Positions 42,626 through 51,500 are shown, numbered from the stretch's first letter. The stretch: DNA of 64,000 nucleotides from Ensifer sp. IC4062 (GCF_020193575.1 NZ_JADYVD010000007.1:105273-169272); one strand, 5' to 3'. The notes: a model not told the origin generated them from the letters alone. Made by a program: numbers and translations.

Positions 42626-43414
42626 ATGTCTGAAATTACTCTCAACGCGCCGAAATTGTTCGATCTTTCCGGAAATGTCGCCTTGGTGACCGGTGCCGGC
42701 AGCGGCATCGGCCAGCGCATCGCCATGGGCCTCGCACAATGCGGAGCGGACGTCGCGTTGCTCGACCGTCGTACCGACGGTGGCCTCGCGACGACCGCCG
42801 ATTTCATCGCGAAGACGGGACGGCGCAGCATCCAGATCGCCGCGGACGTGACCAGTGGCGCCGCACTCAATGAAGCGGTCGCCCGCACCGAGGCGGACCT
42901 TGGGCCGCTCAGCCTCGCCGTCAATGCGGCCGGCATCGCCAATGCCAACCCGGCGGAGGAGATGGAGGAAAGCCAATTCCAGACGATGATGGACATCAAT
43001 CTGAAGGGCGTTTTCCTCTCCTGCCAGGCGGAGGCGCGCGCCATGCTGAAGAATGGCCGCGGCTCGATCGTCAACATCGCCTCGATGTCCGGCGTGATCG
43101 TCAATCGTGGTCTCAGCCAGTGCCATTATAACGCCTCGAAAGCCGGCGTGATCCACATGACGAAGTCGATGGCGATGGAATGGGTCGGGCGCGGCATCCG
43201 CGTCAACACGATCAGCCCAGGCTATACGGCCACGCCGATGAACACCCGGCCGGAAATGGTGCACCAGACTAAGCTGTTCGAGGAGCAGACGCCGATGCAG
43301 CGCATGGCGACAGTCGACGAAATGGTCGGCCCCGCCGTCTTCCTCTTGTCGGATGCTGCAAGCTTCGTGACCGGTGTCGACCTTCTCGTCGACGGCGGGT
43401 TCTGCTGCTGGTGA
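42626..43414 (+). CDS. SDR-family dehydrogenase of the polyol locus (right arm)
   Basis: This is a 262-residue classical short-chain dehydrogenase. TGAGSGIGQRI binds NAD(P). NAAGIAN, Ser in VNIASMSGVIV and YNASKAGV give the catalytic set. The C-terminus LLVDGGFCCW is typical of polyol (arabinitol/threitol/sorbitol-like) dehydrogenases of this family. I prefer the ATG at 42626 over 42620 because AGGGA is 9 rather than 3 bases away. Last gene of the transporter arm, so it probably performs the first oxidation of the imported compound. Confidence 0.92.
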   Translation: MSEITLNAPKLFDLSGNVALVTGAGSGIGQRIAMGLAQCGADVALLDRRTDGGLATTADFIAKTGRRSIQIAADVTSGAALNEAVARTEADLGPLSLAVNAAGIANANPAEEMEESQFQTMMDINLKGVFLSCQAEARAMLKNGRGSIVNIASMSGVIVNRGLSQCHYNASKAGVIHMTKSMAMEWVGRGIRVNTISPGYTATPMNTRPEMVHQTKLFEEQTPMQRMATVDEMVGPAVFLLSDAASFVTGVDLLVDGGFCCW

Positions 43415-43487
43415 TCGTCAGGAAGCTGGTCACCGGAAACCGGAAAATGAAGGGCCTCTCTCTTCCTCTCTAGAGGAGGTCATGGCG

Positions 43488-43571
43488 ATGACGACCGTGG
43501 CGGACCGCGTGGATTGCGATCTGGTCGTCATCCCGCCATTCACGCTTTTGGAATGCCTTTGCGCATTCTGA
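43488..43571 (+). CDS. Possible 27-residue leader-type ORF
   Basis: MTTVADRVDCDLVVIPPFTL, then LECLCAF and stop. An excellent AGGAGG (43474-43479) lies 8 bases before the ATG, inside the near-palindrome CCTCTCTAGAGG. It sits between the SDR gene and the FMN riboswitch. No family is recognised. It could equally be a chance frame. Confidence 0.3.
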   Translation: MTTVADRVDCDLVVIPPFTLLECLCAF

Positions 43572-43627
43572 CAGATTCATGACGGATTCCTTCTTGAAAT
43601 TGGAGCAGGCCCCTGATTATCTGAATA

Positions 43628-43772
43628 ACGTTCTCAGGGCGGGGTGAGATTCCCCACCGGCGGTATCAGGAATTTCCTGGAGCCCGCGAGCGCTTCCACT
43701 CCAAGTTGGAAGGTCAGCAGACCCGGTGCGATGCCGGGGCCGACGGTATAGTCCGGATGGAAGAGAGCATGT
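43628..43772 (+). promoter_or_regulatory. FMN riboswitch (RFN element)
   Basis: The conserved segments are in order: GTTCTCAGGGCGGGGTGAGA, CCCCACCGGCGGTA, AGCCCGCGAGCG, GGTCAGCAGACCCGGTG and GGGGCCGACGGTATAGTCCG, then GGATGGAAGAGAG. This is a complete RFN aptamer. It binds FMN and should switch off ribB, which starts about 90 bases downstream. Confidence 0.97.
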
Positions 43773-43860
43773 CTGCAAAACCGCCCCTGACATGGCGGCT
43801 GCAGGCCTGTTCGCCCAAGGGATTGAAACGCCGATAGCGGCAACCCTTGAAAGGCATGAA

Positions 43861-44493
43861 ATGGCAATCTCAAAAATCGAAGACGCAATAGCGGTCCTGG
43901 CGCGGGGCGGCATGATAGTTGCCGTGGACGACGAGGATCGTGAGAACGAGGGCGATATTATCGTCGCCTCTGAGGCAGTGACGCCGGAGACGATCGCGTT
44001 CATGATGAAACATGCCCGCGGACTTATCTGCGTGGCAATGGAGGGCAGGCGACTCGACGCGCTCGAGATCCCGCTGATGGTTCCGCAGAACACCGAACTG
44101 CACAAGACGGCCTTCACCGTTTCCGTCGATTACCTGCCCGGGACTACCACTGGCATTTCCGCCGCCGACCGCGCAGCGACGGTCAAGGCGCTGATGGATC
44201 CCGCCGCCCAACCGGCGGAATTCGCCCGGCCAGGCCACATATTTCCCCTCAGGGCCCATCCAAACGGTGTGCTCGGCCGTCCGGGGCACACGGAGGCCGC
44301 AATTGAGCTTGCGCGTCTTGCCGGCAAGGCCGCCTCGGGGGTGATCTGCGAAGTCGCCAATGACGATGGAACGATGGCAAGGCTTCCGGAGCTCATGGCC
44401 TTCGCGGAGACGCACGGGCTGCCGTTGATCACGATCAAGGACTTGATCAAGTTCGTCGAAGAGCTGTCGGCCGACACTGCAGACGCTGCCTAA
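43861..44493 (+). CDS. ribB: 3,4-dihydroxy-2-butanone-4-phosphate synthase
   Basis: This is a 210-residue protein that converts ribulose 5-phosphate to dihydroxybutanone phosphate and formate for riboflavin synthesis. Active-site stretches DDEDRENEGDIIVASE, PGTTTGISAADRAAT, RPGHIFPLRA and GRPGHTEAAIELA are intact. It ends at normal RibB length without a GTP cyclohydrolase II (RibA) domain. The start at 43861 (MAISKIEDAI) has AAAGG upstream; frames extending further upstream run through the riboswitch and are not coding. Regulation is by the FMN riboswitch and a strong terminator follows. Confidence 0.96.
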   Translation: MAISKIEDAIAVLARGGMIVAVDDEDRENEGDIIVASEAVTPETIAFMMKHARGLICVAMEGRRLDALEIPLMVPQNTELHKTAFTVSVDYLPGTTTGISAADRAATVKALMDPAAQPAEFARPGHIFPLRAHPNGVLGRPGHTEAAIELARLAGKAASGVICEVANDDGTMARLPELMAFAETHGLPLITIKDLIKFVEELSADTADAA

Positions 44494-44541
44494 AACGACA
44501 AAACATCAAAGAGAGGGGCCATGCCCCTCCAGCCCATTGAC

Positions 44542-44575
44542 AAACCCGTCGATCTTTCGACGGGTTTTATTTTGT
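44542..44575 (+). terminator. Rho-independent terminator of ribB
   Basis: AAACCCGTCG (44542-44551) pairs with CGACGGGTTT (44558-44567) around a 6-base loop, then TTATTTTGTTTG. It ends the ribB transcript 49 bases after the stop. Confidence 0.9.
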
Positions 44576-44976
44576 TTGTTGCTTGGGCGGGGGGACGGAG
44601 GAGGTGCGGACAGCCGGGAACGTCTTTAAGAGGCGCAAGTTGGGGCGCCCATGGCGTTCGCCGCTGGCGACCGCTTAGGGTCCATCTTTCCGGTTCCATC
44701 CGTCAGGGGAAGGTGGCATGCCGCCCGTCGTGCGGCCTTCGGCAGCGGCTTGGTCGCGCCGTTTTTCGGACATTCAGAGGCCGGAGCTCAGACTACGATT
44801 ATTAGGAGATACTGATGTTTCCTTCAACTTGTGCTACAGTTGTTGGGATGGAGAGGTGCGACCAGAAGGAGGATTCAACGCCGTTCTGGCGGGCTTCAAC
44901 GAGGTAAGAAAGAGCTCTTCACTTTTTGGTTCATTTGGAACTCAGTACCCAAGCGGGTCACTTGCTGGAGGGGCAG
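44576..44976. other. Intergenic stretch, nothing recognised
   Basis: About 400 bases between the ribB terminator and the small membrane gene. I see no conserved frame, repeat or clear promoter. Confidence 0.4.
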
Positions 44977-45354
44977 ATGGCGAAACTCAACACTGATCAA
45001 TACGTTGCGGCCGTGGCTGCGCGAATTGCCCATCTGACGCAGACATATGCGATCATTTTTTTCGCCAGCATCGCGACCATGTTCGCGATCTTCGCTTACG
45101 CATCATCAGCGGGACTAGCCGCCAGGTCCGCGCTCGCGACGATCGTGGTCGCAGTCACGGTTTACGGGGTCTTGGCAACCAAGTCCGCCTTGGATGACTT
45201 GAAGGCGATGCTGGACGATGCGGTCGACGACTTCTCGGGCAGCAACTTCGGCGCTCAACTGAAGCAGATACCGATGGCGCTGTTTACCGGTGCAAGCATC
45301 ATCCTCGTCGTCGCAATGGGGGTGACGCAGTTGTGGGCGATCATTTCGGCCTGA
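44977..45354 (+). CDS. Small membrane protein (three spans)
   Basis: This is a 125-residue protein starting MAKLNTDQYVAAVAARIAHL; GGAGGGG is 3-4 bases upstream of the ATG. Hydrophobic segments lie at about 24-43 (IIFFASIATMFAIFAYAS), 49-68 (ARSALATIVVAVTVYGVLAT) and 100-121 (FTGASIILVVAMGVTQLWAI). A hydrophilic DDLKAMLDDAVDDFSG loop sits between the last two. I do not recognise a family. It converges with the DUF899 gene at 45437. Confidence 0.7.
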   Translation: MAKLNTDQYVAAVAARIAHLTQTYAIIFFASIATMFAIFAYASSAGLAARSALATIVVAVTVYGVLATKSALDDLKAMLDDAVDDFSGSNFGAQLKQIPMALFTGASIILVVAMGVTQLWAIISA

Positions 45355-45436
45355 CGCGAACACCGACAAATTGGCAACGCGATGAGATCAACCGGCACCG
45401 CCGGGGTCGGACAGGAAGGACCTGTCGATGCAGCAT

Positions 45437-46177
45437 TCAATAGTACTGCTGCTCGATTTGCTCATAGGCGTTCGGCCGCCCACCGGGAGTGAGGTCCAGG
45501 AGCGTCCACATCGGCTCGACCGTTCCGACATGGCGCGGATCCTGTCCCGGTTCCGCCGGCGCGAACAACAGCTCGGAGGCCCAGCTCAGCCTCACCACCC
45601 CGTCCGAGCCTTTGTGGAACACCGTCAGGATCGGAACCTGCTGTCCATCCTCGTCCTCGCCATGGTAATCGCGTTTGAAGCTGTTGTTGGCGGCTGAAAG
45701 CAGCTTCAAATTACGCCAACCGCGATGCGCGGCGAAGGCCGCGACTTGCTCGATCGGCGCTTTCGCCACGGCCGCGATATTGGCTCCGAGTCCCTCGACG
45801 TGCGGGACCGCCCCCTCCCAATTGTCGAGCAATGCAGTGCAGGACGGGCACGGCCCGTCCTCAAGGGGAAGATCTGCCGTCGGCCCATTGCTCGGACCGC
45901 GCCGGTCATCGCTGCGATGCCGCGGGAACATATAGTGGTAGAGGATCAAGGTATCCGTACCGGGCCGGAACAGCTCCGACAAACGTATCTTGGCAGGAAC
46001 ACCGTCGGCGCTGATGTGGTCGAACTCGTAATCTTCCGGAACCACCCCACCAGGCGGGAGCGCGCGGATCTCCGCGGCCACTGCCTCCATTTCACGGCGG
46101 AGGGCCACCTCACGCTGCAGCAACCTGTCGCGAGCGGCGCGATATTCAGGAGCTTCATTTGGAAAGCTTACGCCCAT
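45437..46177 (-). CDS. DUF899 thioredoxin-like family protein (second copy)
   Basis: This is a 246-residue protein. VVPEDYEFDHISADGVPAKI then LSELFRPGTDTLILYHYMF matches the DUF899 N-terminal pattern. DGPCPSCTALLDNWEG holds a CPSC pair in place of the CRGC of the copy at 30173, and WTLLDLTPGGRPN is the C-terminal motif. The ATG at 46177 has GGAGG 5 bases upstream; the ATG at 46189 does not. The two window copies differ enough to be old paralogues. Redox activity is inferred only. Confidence 0.87.
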   Translation of the reverse strand: MGVSFPNEAPEYRAARDRLLQREVALRREMEAVAAEIRALPPGGVVPEDYEFDHISADGVPAKIRLSELFRPGTDTLILYHYMFPRHRSDDRRGPSNGPTADLPLEDGPCPSCTALLDNWEGAVPHVEGLGANIAAVAKAPIEQVAAFAAHRGWRNLKLLSAANNSFKRDYHGEDEDGQQVPILTVFHKGSDGVVRLSWASELLFAPAEPGQDPRHVGTVEPMWTLLDLTPGGRPNAYEQIEQQYY

Positions 46178-46290
46178 GGACGCCTCCATCGAAGCGGGTG
46201 CGCCTGACTATAACACACTCGAGCGCACCTCGACCGCTAACCGAAATCTGGCCCCGTCACCTCGGTGGACCCGGCTTACTTGCAAATGAA

Positions 46291-46599
46291 TCAAACCTCT
46301 TCGGTATCAAAGAAATAAAGATCGACACCGCCGCCTGCGAAATTCGCCAAATCTCCGGCGGTGGCCTGACCCTCCGGTGATGAGAACGCGCGCTGGATGT
46401 CGGCTATCGAATCGAAATGAAGTGTAGCCACAAGGTGGATATCGGCCGCGCCGGTGGGGGTCGAGATCGCCCCATTGCTGATTTCGTACTTTCTGAGCCC
46501 AGGCAGCTTCTTCGCCAAGGGAATGTGGGTGGAGCGGTAATATCTGTCGAAAGCGGCGGGGTCCTTGGGCATTTTGTAAAGGACGAGAAGCTTGGCCAT
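46291..46599 (-). CDS. EthD-family protein
   Basis: This is a 102-residue dimeric alpha+beta barrel protein. KLLVLYKMPKDPAAFDRYY and HIPLAKKLPGLRKYE are the EthD hallmark. AAGGAGG is 7 bases upstream of the ATG. EthD proteins accompany oxidative degradation systems, but this one is alone, 78 bases downstream of phhB on the same strand. Role unknown. Confidence 0.88.
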   Translation of the reverse strand: MAKLLVLYKMPKDPAAFDRYYRSTHIPLAKKLPGLRKYEISNGAISTPTGAADIHLVATLHFDSIADIQRAFSSPEGQATAGDLANFAGGGVDLYFFDTEEV

Positions 46600-46677
46600 C
46601 AGTTCCTCCTTGAATGAGGGTTGCTGTAGTTGGGCGAGCTGGCAGGGCCGACCTCTGCAGGCCGGCCCACTGAGATT

Positions 46678-47019
46678 TCAGGATGCCGTCGGCAGTTGGT
46701 TGATCTTCGCCGCCATGATGAAATCATTCTCGTGCAGGCCCTTGATCTTGTGGGTCCACAGCGAGACCTCCGCATGGCCCCAGCCGAAGCAGACGTCGGG
46801 GTGATGCCCTTCCTCCTCCGCCAGCCGGCCGACCTCGTCGACGAAGGCCAGCGCCTGTTTGAAATCGGCGAACTTGAACTTGCGGCGGATCAGATGCCCG
46901 TCGTCAAGGAGGTCCCAGCCTGGTGTCTGCGAAAGATATCCGGCAGCTTCGTCCCTGGTCAGCGGCGGTATGCCGCCGCGGCAGGGCGTGCAGCTTTTCT
47001 CGGCGATATTCTCGGTCAT
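46678..47019 (-). CDS. phhB: 4a-hydroxytetrahydrobiopterin dehydratase (pterin-4a-carbinolamine dehydratase)
   Basis: This is a 113-residue protein that dehydrates 4a-hydroxytetrahydropterin to recycle the cofactor of aromatic amino acid hydroxylases. EEEGHHPDVCFGWGHAEVSL followed by WTHKIKGLHENDF contains the catalytic His set. An N-terminal CTPCRGGIPPL is the usual short extension. The ATG at 47019 has AGGAGG 6 bases upstream. No phenylalanine hydroxylase is adjacent in this window. Confidence 0.93.
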   Translation of the reverse strand: MTENIAEKSCTPCRGGIPPLTRDEAAGYLSQTPGWDLLDDGHLIRRKFKFADFKQALAFVDEVGRLAEEEGHHPDVCFGWGHAEVSLWTHKIKGLHENDFIMAAKINQLPTAS

Positions 47020-47109
47020 AAGTGCCTCCTTTCTGGAGTCGGCGCCCGTCAGCGCACCCGGTATTCTTCGCATAGTGCTTGCGCATTTTTGACGTTTCGG
47101 CCCGCTTCC

Positions 47110-47835
47110 TCAAGGGACGATCGCGATCGGGCTGCCGACGGCAAGGCCAAGTTCGCGGTCCGCGCGCCCCTGGTTGACCGCGATCTCGGCAAGCCCGTTC
47201 GAATTCTCGTACCAGAACGCGCTGCCCGGCAACCGGTCGCTGAACGTTCTGGCCCGCTCGAGGATGCGGCCGGCTGCCGCAAGCTTCGCATCGGCCGGCA
47301 GCATGGCCGCCCTGAGCCCGGTCATGGCATTGCCGTAATGATCGAGATAGACGATCTCGGCCAGGTCGTCCGGCCAGTCTGGCCGCCGATCGAGATCGTC
47401 GCGCGGCTGGCCGGGCGGCGGCTCGCCGCGCGCCAGCATCGCCGCCACCGGCGCGAACAGGTCACGACCGTGGAAGCTGGCCGAAAGCTGTTCGGGCCTC
47501 CAGTCGATCTCCCACGAGCGCGTCCTTCCGGCGCGCCGCTGGACCAGTTCGAACAGGCCGTTGCCGGGGCCGACATACCAGCGCTGATCGGCCTCGACGA
47601 CAACGGCCGGGCGCTTGCCGCCCACACCGGGATCGACGACGCAGAGAAAGACCGTGTCGACCGGAAACCACACGGCATAGGCCGCCAGCAGATAGGCCGC
47701 TGCTGCCGGATTGGTGGCCGGTGCATCGGCGAAGAGGTCGATGACGGGAATGCCCGGCGCTTCCCGGTGCAGCACGGCCTTCATCTGCCCCGTATAGGGC
47801 CCGCCGAGGCCGAAATCCGTAAACAGCACGATCAT
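47110..47835 (-). CDS. SAM hydrolase/SAM-dependent halogenase family protein (DUF62)
   Basis: This is a 241-residue protein with the family motifs LFTDFGLGGPYTGQMKAVL at the N-terminus, VVDPGVGGKRP, FHGRDLFAPVAAMLA, DHYGNAMTGL and ENSNGLAEIAVNQG. Most bacterial members hydrolyse S-adenosylmethionine to adenosine and methionine; chloro- and fluorinases are rare members. There is no sign of a halogenase-specific insertion, so hydrolysis is the safer call. The ribosome site is weak. It lies 90 bases upstream of phhB on the same strand. Confidence 0.9.
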   Translation of the reverse strand: MIVLFTDFGLGGPYTGQMKAVLHREAPGIPVIDLFADAPATNPAAAAYLLAAYAVWFPVDTVFLCVVDPGVGGKRPAVVVEADQRWYVGPGNGLFELVQRRAGRTRSWEIDWRPEQLSASFHGRDLFAPVAAMLARGEPPPGQPRDDLDRRPDWPDDLAEIVYLDHYGNAMTGLRAAMLPADAKLAAAGRILERARTFSDRLPGSAFWYENSNGLAEIAVNQGRADRELGLAVGSPIAIVP

Positions 47836-47850
47836 TTGGCCAGCTTGCGC

Positions 47851-47942
47851 CTACTGCATGATTCCGTAAATCGGAATCGATTTGAGCAGCGATTCAAAGT
47901 GCTACGGCGACCTTTGTGCGTCTCAAGAGACGCGCGGCGCCG
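47851..47942. repeat. Family B repeat, copy 8
   Basis: CTACTGCATGATTCCGTAAA and TCGGAATCGATTTGAGCAGC, then GATTCAAAGTGCTACGGCGA and the GCGTCTCAAGAGACGC hairpin. The first hairpin is a variant of TTCCTTAAATCG. Confidence 0.75.
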
Positions 47943-47971
47943 AAACCCTGGATATGAATGTCCGCAGGGAT

Positions 47972-48772
47972 CTAGCCCTTGCTTGCGATAACAATATGCG
48001 CGTTCAACGGCATGACGATCTCGCCTGACGGCACGACGAACTCTGCAAGCGCACGTTCAGATTCCGCAGCGAGAGTTTCCATTGCATCGTCGCTGACCAT
48101 CTCAGCCAGGGGCGAGCCTTTAACTTCTATTCGTATGAACTCCTTCGCCGATGAGAATCGGATCGAGCCCTCGTGGAGAGTAACAGTAGCGCCCGAGATT
48201 CCGCTGTCGACAAACAGCTTGGCGAGTTCGGCTTGATCGCCAAGGACGAAGGGGGCTGCAAGCACGCCTGCTGCCCGACGACCGCACTGCCGGGTCGCGA
48301 TGTCCACGAGTATCCGATAGCCGCGGGCCTGATCGATGGGCGCCCAGGAAGCGATCGCAAGGCGTCCCCCAGGTGCGAGAGCGCGCCACATCTCGCGTAG
48401 GGCGGCTACGCGATCGGGAAAATACATGAGCGCGAATTGGCTGACCACGACGTCAAAACTCTCGTCCTTGAAGGGAAGGGATGCCGCATCGCCGTGTCGC
48501 CATGCTATCCGAGGCTCAGTTCGCGCTGCGACCGCCAGCATGCCCTCATTGAGGTCAAGACCAGTGACCTGGCCCTCTTGGCCGACCCGCCTGAGAGCCT
48601 CGCGCGCGAGCACGCCTGTTCCGCAGCCGACGTCGAGAACTCTGTTGCCCGTCCTGATTTCGGCGGCGTCGGCAACCGGGCCAGCCCAGGCAGCAAAGAT
48701 CGCAGGCACGAAGCAGGACTCGTAGACTTCGGCAGCGTCCGTTGAGACCTGCCAGCGTTCAGGTTCTGCCAT
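47972..48772 (-). CDS. Class I SAM-dependent methyltransferase
   Basis: This is a 266-residue protein. Motif I VLDVGCGTGVLAREALRRVG, followed by GLDLNEGMLAVA and GDAASLPFKDESFDVVVSQF, gives a UbiE/Methyltransf_11-type fold. The ATG at 48772 (MAEPERWQVS) has GGAGG 6 bases upstream. It is divergent from the AraC gene at 48843, with only 70 bases between starts, so shared control is likely. Substrate unknown. Confidence 0.92.
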   Translation of the reverse strand: MAEPERWQVSTDAAEVYESCFVPAIFAAWAGPVADAAEIRTGNRVLDVGCGTGVLAREALRRVGQEGQVTGLDLNEGMLAVAARTEPRIAWRHGDAASLPFKDESFDVVVSQFALMYFPDRVAALREMWRALAPGGRLAIASWAPIDQARGYRILVDIATRQCGRRAAGVLAAPFVLGDQAELAKLFVDSGISGATVTLHEGSIRFSSAKEFIRIEVKGSPLAEMVSDDAMETLAAESERALAEFVVPSGEIVMPLNAHIVIASKG

Positions 48773-48842
48773 CAGGATTCCTCCCACTATTGCTCTGGCC
48801 GTTCTGTCGCCGTTATTATTCGCCTCCCGATGATCAACAGCC

Positions 48843-49874
48843 ATGATCAATCATCCGGAAGCACCAGGCGCTGGAACGATTCCGTCTGCGGCGTCCGAGG
48901 TCGACGTGTTATCGGACATGCTGCGCTCGGTGCGGCTGACGGGATCGATGCTGTTTCTCGTCGAAGCGTCCACGCCTTGGGTTTCGTGGACGCCGCAGAC
49001 GGAATCGTTCCAGCGCCTGGTGCTTCCGGCCGCGCAGCACCTGATATCGTTCCATATTGTTACGCGCGGCGGCTGTTGGGCGGGGCTTACTTGTGGAAAG
49101 CCGGAACGCTGCGAAACCGGCGATGTCGTCGTTATTCCACACGGCGACGCCTACTACCTTGCGGATCCGCCCACCGCGGAGCCCACCTACAGTTTCGAGG
49201 AGGCGCTGACCTTCTTCCGCCGCATGGCTGCCGGCGAGTTGCCATCGACGGTCTTCGAAGGGGGCAGCGGACCGCCAACGACGCAGTTCATCTGCGGTTT
49301 TCTCGGTTGCGATTTGCGGCCATTCAACCCCGTGCTGTCGGCGCTGCCGCGCCTGCTTCGCGTCCGCCCTGGGACGCAGACGGACGATGGTCTGCCTCAT
49401 CTGATCGCGTTCGCGATTCACGAGCTGCGCGAGCGACGCTCGGGTGGGCAGGTCGTGAAGTTGCGGATGGCGGAGTTGCTGTTCGTGGACGTCATTCGCC
49501 GCCATCTCGAGACATTGCCGGGTGAAAAAGTCGGCTGGCTCGCCGGATTGCGGAATCCGCTCGTCGCGCGTGCACTAGCCTTGCTGCACGATGCACCGGC
49601 GCAGAACTGGACGCTCGATACTCTTGCGGCGCAGGCAGGGACATCGCGCTCCGTGTTGGCTGAACGCTTTGCGCACTTCATCGGTCAACCGCCGATGCAG
49701 TACCTGAGGCAACTGCGCATGCAGTTGGCTACTCGATTGCTTGTCGAGGACGGTGCCAAGGTTGTCGCCGTCGCGGCCGCCGTCGGCTTCGAATCGGAAG
49801 CTGCGTTCAGTCGCGCTTTCAAGAAGTGCGTTGGCCTTTCCCCGGACGAATGGCGCCGCCAAAGGGGAGGGTGA
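48843..49874 (+). CDS. AraC-family transcriptional regulator with cupin_6 domain
   Basis: This is a 343-residue protein. The N-terminal cupin_6 domain (about 20-195: LVLPAAQHLISFHIVTRGGC and GDVVVIPHGDAYYLADP) is the ligand-sensing part. The C-terminal pair of helix-turn-helix motifs (about 235-335) includes LDTLAAQAGTSRSVLAERF and AVAAAVGFESEAAFSRAFKK. It is divergent from the methyltransferase at 47972, its most probable target. Confidence 0.93.
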   Translation: MINHPEAPGAGTIPSAASEVDVLSDMLRSVRLTGSMLFLVEASTPWVSWTPQTESFQRLVLPAAQHLISFHIVTRGGCWAGLTCGKPERCETGDVVVIPHGDAYYLADPPTAEPTYSFEEALTFFRRMAAGELPSTVFEGGSGPPTTQFICGFLGCDLRPFNPVLSALPRLLRVRPGTQTDDGLPHLIAFAIHELRERRSGGQVVKLRMAELLFVDVIRRHLETLPGEKVGWLAGLRNPLVARALALLHDAPAQNWTLDTLAAQAGTSRSVLAERFAHFIGQPPMQYLRQLRMQLATRLLVEDGAKVVAVAAAVGFESEAAFSRAFKKCVGLSPDEWRRQRGG

Positions 49875-49973
49875 GTGGCAGGGGAGCAGTCCCGATCACC
49901 GCCAACCGGAATGATATGGCCCTAAGACTGTGCGCCGCTATGGGCCGCGAGCATGACAGCATCGACAATGCGG

Positions 49974-51272
49974 CTAACCGATCAATTGAGAGGTGAGAAA
50001 GATAAGGCTGCCGGCCAGCGCGCCGACGACGGTGCCGTTCATACGGATGTACTGGAGGTCACTGCCGACGACGAGTTCCAGGCGTTCCACGAGCGTCGGA
50101 CTGTCCCAGCTTCTGACGACTTCCGTCACAAACTTGCCGATCTCGTGACGCCACGAAACCAGATACACGGCAAGCTCCTCCAGAAACGCGTCCATATGTT
50201 TCAGCATCGCCTCGTCGGTCGCAAGCGTCTTGCCGATGAGCATGCAGATCTTCTCAACGGCCGCGCGTGCTTTCGACGTCGGCTGCGACAGGTCTTCGAG
50301 CATCACCCGCGAGGTCTCTTGCCACACGGCCGCGACCCAAGCCTGCACATCCGGGTGTTCGAGAATGCGGTTCTTGGACGCGTTGATCTGCTGGCGCTGT
50401 TCCGGAGAATTGATGAGCTCATTTACCAGGTGCGCCAGCGCCTCGCGAAACTTCAATCGAACCTCGCTCTCCGGCTTTCGCAGGTCATTGAGGAGATCGG
50501 CACAGCCCGTGATGATCGCGTCGGCAATTTTTTCGTTTATGCTCTTCGGGATCCACCAGCGACTACGTTGCTGGACCAGCCCGTAGATCTGCTCCCGGTT
50601 CTCTTCGAGCCATAGGGCCGCGACACCCAGAACGCGCTCGAACAGGACATCCGCCTCGCCGCTTGCGGTAACCATGTGAATCACGCGGCCCATAAGAGGT
50701 GCGATATCGGTTTGCCGGAGCTGCTTGCCGAGTGTGCGCCGGATGAACTCGCGCAGATCGTGACTATCTAGGGAGCGAACGAGGTAGGGCATCGCTGCGA
50801 CGACGGCGTTTGCGATTACCGGTGCAGTCTCCGGGGCCGACAGCCATTTCGCAAAGCGTTGCGCCGCATTGGCGCTCCTGAGCTTCTTCAGCAGCACTTC
50901 CTGGGTAAGGAAATGACGTTCGATGAAACGGCCGAGGGTTTGCCCGATGCGCTCCTGGCTGTTCGGAATGATGGCCGTGTGCGGAATGGGGATGCCCAAC
51001 GGGTGCCGAAAAAGCGCCGTCACCGCGAACCAGTCCGCAAGCCCGCCGACAATTCCTGCCTCGGCCGTGGCGCGAAGCAGCCTTGTGGCGAAGCCGGGAT
51101 CGGGTACGAAGTGCGCCCCGACAAAGACGACGCCCATGGTGACAAGAAGCGATGTCGCCAGCGTGCGATTGCGCTTGAGGCGCCGCTGCAGGAAATCTTC
51201 GGAACGAGGCGGCGGTAGGGTGCCCGAAGCGGGGGATGGTGCGTCAAGTGATCGAATGCGATCCGGTGCCAT
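49974..51272 (-). CDS. DUF445 membrane protein
   Basis: This is a 432-residue protein. TM near the N-terminus (ATSLLVTMGVVFVGAHFV), then the DUF445 signature AEAGIVGGLADWFAVTALFR followed by HPLGIPIPHTAIIP. A long helical middle and a C-terminal hydrophobic segment (VGALAGSLIFLTSQLIG) complete the family layout, with both ends membrane-anchored. AGAGG is 6 bases upstream of the ATG at 51272. No biochemical function is established for this family that I can name. Confidence 0.9.
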   Translation of the reverse strand: MAPDRIRSLDAPSPASGTLPPPRSEDFLQRRLKRNRTLATSLLVTMGVVFVGAHFVPDPGFATRLLRATAEAGIVGGLADWFAVTALFRHPLGIPIPHTAIIPNSQERIGQTLGRFIERHFLTQEVLLKKLRSANAAQRFAKWLSAPETAPVIANAVVAAMPYLVRSLDSHDLREFIRRTLGKQLRQTDIAPLMGRVIHMVTASGEADVLFERVLGVAALWLEENREQIYGLVQQRSRWWIPKSINEKIADAIITGCADLLNDLRKPESEVRLKFREALAHLVNELINSPEQRQQINASKNRILEHPDVQAWVAAVWQETSRVMLEDLSQPTSKARAAVEKICMLIGKTLATDEAMLKHMDAFLEELAVYLVSWRHEIGKFVTEVVRSWDSPTLVERLELVVGSDLQYIRMNGTVVGALAGSLIFLTSQLIG

Positions 51273-51314
51273 GGCACAACCTCTCTGATCGACGCACTGC
51301 CGGCGTTCCGCGGC

Positions 51315-51500
51315 TGCTGCAGTTCCGTAAATCGGAATCATCCAGCAATTCAAAGTGCTACAGCGATCCTTGCGCGTCCGGCCGGACACGGGGCGCTCCT
51401 GCATGTTTCCTCAAATCGGCGGCGATTTAAGGATAAACATGCAGCAATTCAAAGTGCTACAGCGATCTTTCCGCGTCCGATCGGAAGCGCGCCGCTATAG
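51315..51500. repeat. Two family B repeats in tandem (copies 9 and 10)
   Basis: Copy 9 (51315-51397) is shortened: TTCCGTAAATCGGAA, then CAGCAATTCAAAGTGCTACA. Copy 10 (51398-51500) is full: GCATGTTTCCTCAAATCG, GATTTAAGGATAAACATGCA and GTCCGATCGGA near the end. Both point the same way. Confidence 0.85.

Noticed and set aside
43726..43860. N-terminal extension of ribB
   Set aside because: The extension overlaps the FMN riboswitch aptamer; RibB homology begins at 43861.
47110..47835. Fluorinase or chlorinase
   Set aside because: Only general DUF62 motifs are visible and no halogenase-type loop or halometabolite gene cluster; SAM hydrolase is the common activity.
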